Assembly: GCA_016874895.1 (NCBI GenBank)
Contig: VGSX01000031.1
Coordinates: 1 to 20,112, forward strand
Origin: Deltaproteobacteria bacterium
GTDB lineage: Bacteria; Desulfobacterota; Desulfobaccia; Desulfobaccales; Desulfobaccaceae
Reading direction: 5' to 3'
DNA length: 20,112 nucleotides
A program made the position numbers and the translations under genes. This document shows positions 14,501-20,112 of this stretch, in pieces. Under the pieces are notes generated by a model. It saw only the letters and a list, made by a program, of their open reading frames with translations, searched no databases and had not been told where the DNA came from. How positions within the stretch are numbered: the first letter of the stretch is position 1; each line of letters opens with the position of its first letter.

Positions 14501-15879
14501 CCGTCATTTCCCAGTCCACGGACCCGGTGACGGCCCAGACCGCTAAGGCCCGGCTGGCTCGCTTCCGGGGCGACTGGGCCGGGGCCTACCGGCATTTTGC
14601 TGCGGCCCTGCAGCAGGCCCCCCAGGACATTGAACTGCTCAATGAGCTGGAGCACGTCCGGGCCCAGATGCGCCCGACTCTGGCCGGCCGCAGCCTGCCA
14701 GCCGCCTGGCGGGGGGAGCGGCGACCTGAAGAGAACAGGCGTCCCTGGCAGTTCGGCCGCCTGGACCGGGAACCCGGAATCCTGGGCGGTTCCCGGGGGT
14801 ACGCCAGGTCTCTGTCGCCAGTGGACTTCCCCTGGGCCCTGGTCCCCGAGACCACCCTGTTCCAGGACAAGAACCATCTCAAGGCCCTGGAGACGCGCCT
14901 GGCCGGCGGTTTCTGGCTCAGCCGGGTCCTGCCGGTGCAGCTTGCCGCAGGGTATCGTCTGTACCAGCAAAAAACCACCGGCCCCGGCCCTGCTGACCTG
15001 AATTTGGGCTTAAACCAGGTTGATAGTCAGACCAGCGTCAACCGCACCGCCTGGCACCGGGGAGAGTTGACCCTGGCCCTGGGCCCCCTCATCCTGGGAG
15101 ACAAGGTGAAGGTCAGCGGCGAACTCAGCGGCCGGCGCTACTGGAAAAAGCTGGAGCAGCAGGTTACCCAGTTCGGCCGGGTTTTCATCCCGCCATTCAT
15201 TTTCGACACCACTGCCAGCGCCGCCCTCCGGGAGCAAGAGGGCCGCAACCGCCTTCTGGGAAGTTTCTCCCTAGGTTTTTCCCCCGGCCCCGGCACCGAC
15301 CTGACCCTGCGCTATTCCCGCCAGGATATCTTCGACCAGGACCCGGCCATCTATCCCCGGCTCTATCAACAGGTCATCCGCCTGGACACCCTTACCCTGG
15401 TGACCCTGGACCAGGCCGGTCTGGCCGCCAGCCATCAGTTTTTTCCGGGTCTCAGCTACCAGGGCAACATCTCCCAGGCCTGGTATGCCGATCGGAACCA
15501 GAGATTTGCCCTGTACCAGGGGCTCCGCTGGCAGGCAGTGAACCAGCCCCGGATGCACCTGGACGTGACCCCCAGCTACTACCTGGCCACCTACCGCCGG
15601 AAGCATGATTCCTATTTCAGCCCCCACTCCTATCATGCTTTGGGAATCAGCCTGGATTTTGACCGTCAGATCTTCCGGTGGCCCATCCTGGTTGTCCAGA
15701 CTACCGCCCAGGCCGTGGGCAACGACGGCCGCTGGGGCCCGGCCCTGGCTACTCTGGTGGGGGTGGAAGCCGAACCGGTGCAGAACCTTTATGTGGGCCT
15801 GCATTATTTCTTTTTTAAGGAGTGGGCCGCCAATTATTGGCTCAACAGCCTGACCTTCGGGTTACGGTGGCGGTTTTAG
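11551..15879 (+). CDS. Large TPR protein with C-terminal outer-membrane beta-barrel (PelB/BcsC/PgaA-like exporter)
   Basis: This 1442-residue protein has an N-terminal membrane anchor or uncleaved signal (residues 5-20), long TPR arrays at about 32-575 and 660-1040, and a C-terminal region from about 1105 rich in alternating hydrophobic and polar strands. It ends in LTFGLRWRF, a terminal Phe typical of outer-membrane barrel proteins recognised by the BAM complex. TPR scaffold plus barrel is the architecture of BcsC, PgaA and PelB, which pass exopolysaccharide across the outer membrane. It directly follows the GT2 gene without a gap, so it is probably the export channel for that product. Codon use and sense are odd at about 13303-13478: another frame reads more naturally there, suggesting two compensating one-base errors. 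The annotated frame is nevertheless open throughout. Confidence 0.86.
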   Translation: MRKLWLLGILFFLSVLFWQLWSREPYFYYSAHDFFQQAQEELQGDNVRALEKARKAHQRDPQNWEYADFLAWRYLEAERPGEALALFRQVLAARPGTATALRGQVLALQHLGREGEALRVLEAHLMAYPGDAVFLRLAAELAPPAQALSYYQRLYALAPWEEEIRLRLIDLLTAQGRFAEAIPLQEKVVADAPDDPRALHHLALLHAWQRDHEAALPLYERLLELEADNQTLRLEAAKNAEAAGNPDQALSHYLRLYAQTGGRKDYALILARLWSQKGNHAEAAAVLAPLMHQDPSQEERRRYALELLLAGDYRQSLKAYGQAWEAGDTHRETIINLARLQAQQQHFQPAARFWDEAQRRQLLDPELRREAALTYSYARRYADAVAVLQPVTRRDPNLVLFLGQMHFYQKHWGQAAHYYRAYLQHFPQDAAVRQQLAQVLAFEPEQMEEAARQYEETAALTGDPRLQLQKAAVLLQLAQDASDSPDYRRRQQASARWADAEAALQEIPREGVSPEVIREQGRLFLWLGALEPALERLERYLEQAPHDRQALLDKARCLIYLQRGAAATEVLRRLPPEKDPAPSTGGPPGSLSLSRSGFSPLPDQLSAGDEAAGGEEPPGQRFLPGRILSGATTRRAGRHPQPPVAPDVDTLFLEAALVDRNWPEAQRLAWQLYLSQFGAGQTHPRTWTAAHRRLQEDSARQELSPEVRVLIARALCRHPRLDQDQGISRVAVDLCLGNLYNRRITAPSQRRTYQASLMVLAYLLPRLQHYADLQEIMFRLPDIRERSPEAITAVNHFSGRLGRQAGKLEYLLHALRDRQERYRARSPGDLLFLADLATELGDKRAAVNYLEQAARIRPKDQRLAALRLQALTAANDAGRLLKALEDQPQNPEAALTMAQVYLQRHQYEGAQAVLSSVPREHPVWPQAQLLLIQAYRGQQDYPASLAVIQDLQDQGQGVVPLLMARAQVLEAMDDRSGVQAAYEAVISQSTDPVTAQTAKARLARFRGDWAGAYRHFAAALQQAPQDIELLNELEHVRAQMRPTLAGRSLPAAWRGERRPEENRRPWQFGRLDREPGILGGSRGYARSLSPVDFPWALVPETTLFQDKNHLKALETRLAGGFWLSRVLPVQLAAGYRLYQQKTTGPGPADLNLGLNQVDSQTSVNRTAWHRGELTLALGPLILGDKVKVSGELSGRRYWKKLEQQVTQFGRVFIPPFIFDTTASAALREQEGRNRLLGSFSLGFSPGPGTDLTLRYSRQDIFDQDPAIYPRLYQQVIRLDTLTLVTLDQAGLAASHQFFPGLSYQGNISQAWYADRNQRFALYQGLRWQAVNQPRMHLDVTPSYYLATYRRKHDSYFSPHSYHALGISLDFDRQIFRWPILVVQTTAQAVGNDGRWGPALATLVGVEAEPVQNLYVGLHYFFFKEWAANYWLNSLTFGLRWRF

Positions 15880-15881
15880 CG

Positions 15882-17075
15882 ATGCGGTTCTGGTTCGGCA
15901 TCCTCCTGGCCTCGATGATTCTCGGCGGCTGCGCCGAAATCACCCGTCCCACCCCCGCCCGGCATGAAGTGGAGGCCGTGCAGCTTGCGGCCGTCACCCG
16001 GCACCCCGCCGCCACCGCCACTGAAGCACGGGCCATGAGGGTCTTCCTGCGGCTGTTGCCCACCCTGCCCCGGATTCACGGCCGCACCTATCCCTTTCTG
16101 GGCTTCAACTGGTGGGTCACCGAGGCCGGCCAGCCGGTGGTGGACAACGTCTGGCATCCCTCTCCGGCCCAGGACCGGCCCTTGCGCCGGGACGTAGCCA
16201 TCCTGTATGATCCTGAGGATGACCGGCCTCCCCCGCCGGACACCGAAGCAGCCCTGCGACAGGGGGACCTCATCCTGGCCGTCAACGGCATGACTATCCC
16301 TACCTGGGTGAAGGACTGGGATGTTCTCTGCCGCTCTCTTAGGGATGTCTTCCGGTATAGCCTCCCCGGGGAAGTTTTGGTGAGTTTCATCCTGGCGGCC
16401 CGGTACGCCCGCCACGAGGCGGAGGGCATCTACCGGGGCGGGCCGGTAACCCTGCTCATTGACCGTCAGGGAGTCAGAAAACAGGTCACCCTCTACCCGG
16501 TGCACCTGCCGGCGGAATACGGCCTCATGGTCGTCACCGGTCGGAGCGGGGCCGACGTAAATGCCTTCGCGGCCCCGGGCCTCATCATGGTCACCCGGAG
16601 ATTTGTGCAGCTCTGCCGCACCGACGATGAACTGGCGGTGATCCTGGGCCACGAATTGGCCCACCAGGCCCACGGCCACCTGGCCCGGCAGCAGGGCCGC
16701 TACGCTGCCGGTGGCTTCATCGGGGATATCGTCGGATTTTTCTTCCGCCTGGTTCCCTGGCCGCTGAAGCCCCCCTATGCGCCGGTGGAGGATGATATCC
16801 GGCGTGTGGCCCGAGGCGCCGTGTTCAGCGTCTTCAGCCGCCAGGATGAGCGGGAAGCCGACGCCTACGGCCTCTGGTACGCCTATCAGGCGGGATACGA
16901 TGTGGAACAGGGTATCTATATCTGGGAACGGCTGGCGGCCGTGACGGCCCGCAATGTCTTTGAGCAGACCTATTTCCTGGACTCACACCCGGCCCCCCTG
17001 GAGCGCCTGGCCCGGCTGCAAAAGCTGGCCCGGCTCTTCAAGGAGGGTAAGGCTGCTCAGGTGTTTGTGGAGTAG
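15882..17075 (+). CDS. M48-family metallopeptidase lipoprotein with PDZ-like segment
   Basis: This 397-residue envelope protease has a lipoprotein signal, MRFWFGILLASMILGGC, with Cys17 in an LGGC lipobox. A middle segment with LRQGDLILAVNGM (about residues 126-138) looks PDZ-like. The zinc site is clear: HELAH at 257-261 and the downstream EREAD motif with Glu325 as third ligand. It resembles BepA/LoiP-type M48 lipoproteins, which handle outer-membrane protein assembly and turnover. Its ATG begins two bases after the stop of the TPR/barrel gene, so the operon suggests that it assists or quality-controls that barrel protein (inference). The start is chosen for the signal peptide; the frame is open further upstream inside the barrel gene. 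No terminator was seen downstream. Confidence 0.9.
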   Translation: MRFWFGILLASMILGGCAEITRPTPARHEVEAVQLAAVTRHPAATATEARAMRVFLRLLPTLPRIHGRTYPFLGFNWWVTEAGQPVVDNVWHPSPAQDRPLRRDVAILYDPEDDRPPPPDTEAALRQGDLILAVNGMTIPTWVKDWDVLCRSLRDVFRYSLPGEVLVSFILAARYARHEAEGIYRGGPVTLLIDRQGVRKQVTLYPVHLPAEYGLMVVTGRSGADVNAFAAPGLIMVTRRFVQLCRTDDELAVILGHELAHQAHGHLARQQGRYAAGGFIGDIVGFFFRLVPWPLKPPYAPVEDDIRRVARGAVFSVFSRQDEREADAYGLWYAYQAGYDVEQGIYIWERLAAVTARNVFEQTYFLDSHPAPLERLARLQKLARLFKEGKAAQVFVE

Positions 17076-17080
17076 TACTG

Positions 17081-17125
17081 CAGTGGTCAGGGGCCAGTGG
17101 TTAGTGGTTAAAGAAAATCAGATTT
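17081..17125 (+). repeat. Heptamer-rich intergenic repeat, left copy
   Basis: The stretch contains degenerate copies of AGTGGTC/AGTGGTTAG and ends in AAAGAAAATCAGATTT. A related stretch occurs in inverse orientation at 17830-17886, on the other side of the Nudix gene. ATCAGATT at 17117-17124 is also mirrored by AATCTGAT at 17153-17160. Confidence 0.55.
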
Positions 17126-17192
17126 AATACCGAGTTCGGTTTGGAATGCAACAATCTGATACCTCAACTAGCTAAAAATAGATAATATTTTA

Positions 17193-17224
17193 ACCGGAAA
17201 CGGGAAACCAGAAACCGGAAACGG
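17193..17224 (+). repeat. Short direct repeat ACCGGAAACGG
   Basis: ACCGGAAACGG occurs at 17193-17203 and 17214-17224, a 21-base period, with a related GGGAAACCAGAAA between. It lies 60-90 bases beyond the 3' end of the Nudix gene. No function is evident. Confidence 0.5.
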
Positions 17225-17281
17225 TATAAGTTGCTCAAGAGCTTGGGCGGGCGGAGGCCAGTCCCACCGATGGAAAAGATT

Positions 17282-17746
17282 TTATGGTGCGGCGGTCAAA
17301 AGAGGGAGGGATTTCCCCTGTTCCAACTGCTGCCGGGCCCGGAGGATTACTTCACGGGTCTGTGGGGGGAGACGGAATCGATCCAGTCGGGACAGGGGGG
17401 AAAAACACAGCTCCAGGATATCGGAGCTGGGCCGGGGTTCGCCCCCGGTGGAGACACAGAGAAAGTCCAGCAGCACATAGTGATAGCTGACCCTGCCCTG
17501 GTCATCCGGAAAGATGCGCTCCAAAACGGCGCTCAGGCCCAGGACAGCCACCTCAAGGCCGGTTTCCTCCCGAAGTTCCCGACGCAGGGCTTCCTCCAGG
17601 GTCTCGCCCACCTCCACGGCGCCGCCAGGCAGGCTCCACTCTCCCCTGGCCGGCTCTTTGCCCCGGCGCACCAGGAGGACTTCCTCGTCACGGAAAACCA
17701 CGCCGGCTACGCCCACAATGGGTTGATTCGGATATTCCCGTTGCAT
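17282..17746 (-). CDS. Nudix hydrolase
   Basis: This 154-residue cytoplasmic enzyme has a complete Nudix box at residues 41-63: GGAVEVGETLEEALRRELRE followed by ETG, matching GX5EX7REUXEEXGU. It would hydrolyse a nucleoside diphosphate linked to another group, using magnesium held by the box glutamates. Substrate cannot be assigned; the N-terminal beta-strand VGVAGVVF and the arrangement resemble ADP-ribose pyrophosphatase and MutT-like members. The ATG at 17746 has only a weak ribosome binding site. It stands alone between repeat-rich spacers, separated from the polyferredoxin by 138 bases, so no functional partner is evident. Confidence 0.9.
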   Translation of the reverse strand: MQREYPNQPIVGVAGVVFRDEEVLLVRRGKEPARGEWSLPGGAVEVGETLEEALRRELREETGLEVAVLGLSAVLERIFPDDQGRVSYHYVLLDFLCVSTGGEPRPSSDILELCFSPLSRLDRFRLPPQTREVILRARQQLEQGKSLPLLTAAP

Positions 17747-17800
17747 AGCTTAAATGCTCAACCACTAAACATGAGATCTGTGACCAAGGGCCTAAAGAGG

Positions 17801-17886
17801 GGTCAGTGGCCAGGGGTCAGTGGTAAGTTTATAAAATCTGATTTTTCTTCTGATCACTGACCACTGACCACTGACCACTGACCACT
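17801..17886. repeat. Heptamer tandem array forming a long inverted repeat
   Basis: The right part has four tandem copies of ACTGACC (17856-17883) plus a partial copy. The left part, 17801-17827, has the reverse complement units GGTCAGTGG and GGGTCAGTGG, so the two can fold into a hairpin around the AT-rich centre with AAATCTGATTTTTCTTC. The array reaches into the stop codon of the polyferredoxin gene. It may act as a 3' stabiliser or weak terminator on the minus strand, or be a dispersed intergenic repeat. Confidence 0.7.
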
Positions 17887-19462
17887 AAATCTCCACCCGC
17901 AGGGACCTTTTTACCCGGATGGCCGACTCGCCCCCCACCGGGCACTTGTTCTCGCAGATGCCGCAGCCGATGCACTGGTCCGGCACGATGACGGGCAGTT
18001 TGACAAGCACCTTTTCGCCTCTGCGGTTCCACACCTCTCCATCGTAGAAGGTGATGGCCTTGGGCGCGGTGGGGCAGTGCTCCTCGCACACCAGGCAGTT
18101 GCGGCCTTCCACGAAGGGGATGCAGCGGGCATGGTTAATGAAGGCGGTGCCCATGCGGCTGGCCTGCTTGAGGTCCACCGGCAGGGCCGGGATGGCCCCG
18201 GTGGAGCAGACCTGGGAACACAGGGTGCAGTTGTATTCACAATACCCCAGGCGCGGGACGAGTTTGGAGGTATATAAGCCGTCCAGCCCCGCCTCCCACC
18301 AGACGGGCTGCAGGCCGCCAGTGGGGCAGACCTTGAAACACTGGCCGCAGCGGATGCAGCTCGACAGAAACTCCGCCTCCGACATGACCCCCGGCGGCCG
18401 GATAAGATATTCATCCGGCCGGTGCGCCAGGGAGCCCAGGCGGATGAAAGGCGCGGTGACGACCCCCGCGGCCACGGCGGCCACCACCTGCCGCCGCCCC
18501 AAGTCCAGGTCCGGGCGGGCCACCTTGCTCCCGAACTTAAAGGAAACCCGGTCCTTCTGGCAGGCCTCCTGGCAACTCATACACACCTGGCATTCGGCCA
18601 TCTGGTGGTTGGGGACTGCTTCGGCGTCAATGGACCCCATCTTGCACACCACCTGACAGTCGCCGCAATCCCGGCAGAGCTTGAAAGGCCGCCGTCGCAG
18701 CCAGGAATATCTGGCGGCCAGGCCATACAGGGCCCCCAGCGGGCACAGGGCCCGGCACCAGAAACGCCGGTCCACCCGTTCCAGGGCGATGATGACCGCA
18801 AAACAGGCCAAGGTAAAAAACGTCAGCAGAAAAACCGGTCGACGGAAGGGCAGAATCGTATCTTTGAGATAACCATACACCGGTTCACTGACATAGGTCA
18901 GGGGCGGGCCGACTTCGTAGGCCTTGGTAAAGGTTTCCTCCAGCCCGTAGGACAATCCCGGATAGATGACGATCCCCAGGGTCCGATAGAGCAGCGCGAT
19001 GGGATCGAACAGCCCCACCAGATTGACAGACAACAGGGCCAGGGCCAGAAGGAAAAACAGGAGGTAATATTTTACCCGGCGCAGCCGCAGGGCATAACCC
19101 CGGTCCGGACGGGGGCGGAAGAACACCCGGCGGCAGCCGTCCAGGGTGGTCCCCATGGGGCAGATCCAGCCGCAGAAAAAACGGCCCAGGACAAAGGTGA
19201 GCGCCACCAGCACCAGACCCAGGAGCAGCCTGGGGACCAGAGTATAGGTGGATAACAAATGGCCGGCCAGAATCAGGGGATCGAAACGAAAGAACAGATC
19301 CACGGGCCAGCGCAGGATGTCCTCACCGACGTAGACCGTCTTTAAAAAGAGCACCAGAAAAAGCAGGAAAAAGAATATCTGGCTCAGGCGACGGGCCAGA
19401 ACCCACCCCTGCCAGGGAACGGGACGGAAAGCCTCGTGAGAGATTTCAGGTTTTTCACTCAT
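17885..19462 (-). CDS. Membrane polyferredoxin, NapH-NapG-like fusion (4Fe-4S)
   Basis: This 525-residue electron carrier has two parts. Residues 1-310 resemble NapH: about five membrane segments, the cytoplasmic motifs FCGWICPMG (about 96) and WCRALCPLG (about 233), and Cys-rich ferredoxin motifs CRDCGDCQVVC and CQVCMSCQEAC. After GRRQVVAAVAAGVVTAPF, which looks like a retained NapG-type twin-arginine signal, residues 345-525 resemble the MauM/NapG ferredoxin with CIRCGQCFKVCP, CEYNCTLCSQVC, CLVCEEHCP and CIGCGICENKCP. It probably moves electrons between the quinone pool and extracytoplasmic or soluble partners. NapA or other terminal reductase genes are absent here, so the acceptor is unknown. 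A DUF362 gene lies upstream on the same strand, a common neighbour. The ATG at 19462 has no visible Shine-Dalgarno and follows a terminator-like hairpin by only about 10 bases. Confidence 0.88.
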   Translation of the reverse strand: MSEKPEISHEAFRPVPWQGWVLARRLSQIFFFLLFLVLFLKTVYVGEDILRWPVDLFFRFDPLILAGHLLSTYTLVPRLLLGLVLVALTFVLGRFFCGWICPMGTTLDGCRRVFFRPRPDRGYALRLRRVKYYLLFFLLALALLSVNLVGLFDPIALLYRTLGIVIYPGLSYGLEETFTKAYEVGPPLTYVSEPVYGYLKDTILPFRRPVFLLTFFTLACFAVIIALERVDRRFWCRALCPLGALYGLAARYSWLRRRPFKLCRDCGDCQVVCKMGSIDAEAVPNHQMAECQVCMSCQEACQKDRVSFKFGSKVARPDLDLGRRQVVAAVAAGVVTAPFIRLGSLAHRPDEYLIRPPGVMSEAEFLSSCIRCGQCFKVCPTGGLQPVWWEAGLDGLYTSKLVPRLGYCEYNCTLCSQVCSTGAIPALPVDLKQASRMGTAFINHARCIPFVEGRNCLVCEEHCPTAPKAITFYDGEVWNRRGEKVLVKLPVIVPDQCIGCGICENKCPVGGESAIRVKRSLRVEI

Positions 19463-19471
19463 GAAAGGTCA

Positions 19472-19499
19472 TTAAAAAGAAAAGAGGCCGCTTCGGCCT
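19472..19499 (-). terminator. Rho-independent terminator between the DUF362 gene and the polyferredoxin gene
   Basis: On the minus strand AGGCCG (19499-19494), loop AAG, CGGCCT (19490-19485) form six pairs followed by CTTTTCTTTTT. It lies about 50 bases after the DUF362 stop and about 10 bases before the polyferredoxin start, so it may act as an attenuator of the latter. Confidence 0.75.
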
Positions 19500-19547
19500 G
19501 CCTTTCTCTGAAGGTTAAATTTTAGCCATCGGATTGCCGCAAAGCCA

Positions 19548-20112
19548 CTAGCCGCCCAGGACCTTGATTTTGGCCAGATCCATTTCTCCCAGGCCCAGTT
19601 CGTGGGCCTTAACGATATAACCGATATCCGTGGGTTTCATGCCGAACAGGGTGGTGCCCTGGGCATCCAGGGCCACCGGGTCCACCCCGGCGAAGAGCAT
19701 GTTTTTCACCTGGACATATTCCAGTTTCCCCCCCGACGGGCCGCCCTCGGTCATGATGCGGGTGGCGTCCAGGATGGTCAGGTCGGCCCGCAGGATCAGG
19801 TTCATGTCGGCGATATTCTGGTGCAGCCCCACGTGGACCCGGCCTCGCCAGCCGCCGATGGCCCCCATCATGTTCTTCAAGGCCATGGTGAGGCGGGCCT
19901 CGGAGTGATGCTTGGCGATGGGAACATTGATGAAACGGTCGGCTTCCAGGATGTCCTTATAAAAAGACCACCTTTTCAGGGACTTGGCCTTGGGGATATC
20001 CATTTCCACGAACTTGCGCTCATCCACATATTCAACCGATACCCGACGGTCTTTGATATCCTCCACCGCGGCCTTGATACCGCTGTTGGCGTAGGCCCGG
20101 CGGGCATCATGG
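19548..20112 (-). CDS. DUF362 domain-containing protein, C-terminal part (runs off right edge)
   Basis: The last 187 residues of a protein whose gene begins beyond the window. The frame is open to the edge (HDARRAYANSGIKAAVEDI), so a GTG at 20066 is not its true start. The segments INVPIAKHHSEARLTMALKN, MMGAIGGWRGRVH, ADLTILDATRIMTEGGP and LFAGVDPVALDAQGT match DUF362 proteins, a family of unknown biochemical role frequently encoded beside or fused to 4Fe-4S ferredoxins in anaerobes. No Cys cluster is seen in the visible part. The gene precedes the polyferredoxin on the same strand, with a terminator between them. Confidence 0.85.
   Translation of the reverse strand, partial: HDARRAYANSGIKAAVEDIKDRRVSVEYVDERKFVEMDIPKAKSLKRWSFYKDILEADRFINVPIAKHHSEARLTMALKNMMGAIGGWRGRVHVGLHQNIADMNLILRADLTILDATRIMTEGGPSGGKLEYVQVKNMLFAGVDPVALDAQGTTLFGMKPTDIGYIVKAHELGLGEMDLAKIKVLGG

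Noticed and set aside
17856..17886. A CRISPR-like array.
   Set aside because: The units are contiguous seven-base tandem repeats without spacers.
17829..18089. A minus-strand open frame of 86 codons ending in repeated VVS/QWS residues.
   Set aside because: It is the out-of-frame reading of the polyferredoxin 3' end plus the heptamer array, with no start site or family resemblance.

Overview
The window looks like chromosomal DNA of a GC-rich, LPS-bearing diderm bacterium, most likely an anaerobic Desulfobacterota (sulfate-reducer-like) organism. This is an inference from the gene mix: KDO synthesis and LPS-export genes, TGA-coded selenoproteins, a NapH/NapG-type polyferredoxin next to a DUF362 protein, and TPR lipoproteins. 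No rRNA, tRNA, CRISPR array or insertion sequence was seen.

Layout. (1) 1-3416, minus strand: a pyrG-kdsA-kdsC-lptC operon behind a good sigma70-type promoter. It makes CTP and CMP-KDO precursors and begins an LPS-export cluster that runs off the left edge. (2) 3608-4235, minus strand: an HU-family gene followed after 17 nt by a large SRP RNA with an Alu domain, instead of the short 4.5S RNA usual in proteobacteria. (3) 4365-6981, minus strand: a probable operon of a class I glutamine amidotransferase, a peroxiredoxin and a split YeeE/YedE sulfur-compound transporter. The peroxiredoxin and the first YeeE half are each interrupted by one TGA exactly where the family has its catalytic or conserved Cys. 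Each TGA is followed by a stem-loop fitting a bacterial SECIS. Both are best read as selenoproteins; a naive annotation would give broken fragments. (4) 7072-9708, plus strand: a large TPR lipoprotein resembling the PEP-CTERM-associated PrsT family, with its own promoter and terminator. (5) 9887-17075, plus strand: a tight three-gene unit of a membrane GT2 polysaccharide synthase, a 1442-residue TPR/outer-membrane beta-barrel protein and an M48 metallopeptidase lipoprotein. This looks like a synthase-dependent exopolysaccharide export system. (6) 17081-20112, minus strand: a Nudix hydrolase between related heptamer-rich repeats, a fused NapH-NapG-like polyferredoxin and the end of a DUF362 gene, with a terminator placed just before the polyferredoxin start codon.

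The most notable parts are the two adjacent selenoproteins, above all the selenocysteine in a YeeE/YedE transporter half, and the HU gene beside an Alu-type SRP RNA. HU binds that RNA domain in Bacillus subtilis. A probable pair of compensating one-base frame errors in the large TPR/barrel gene deserves checking against reads.
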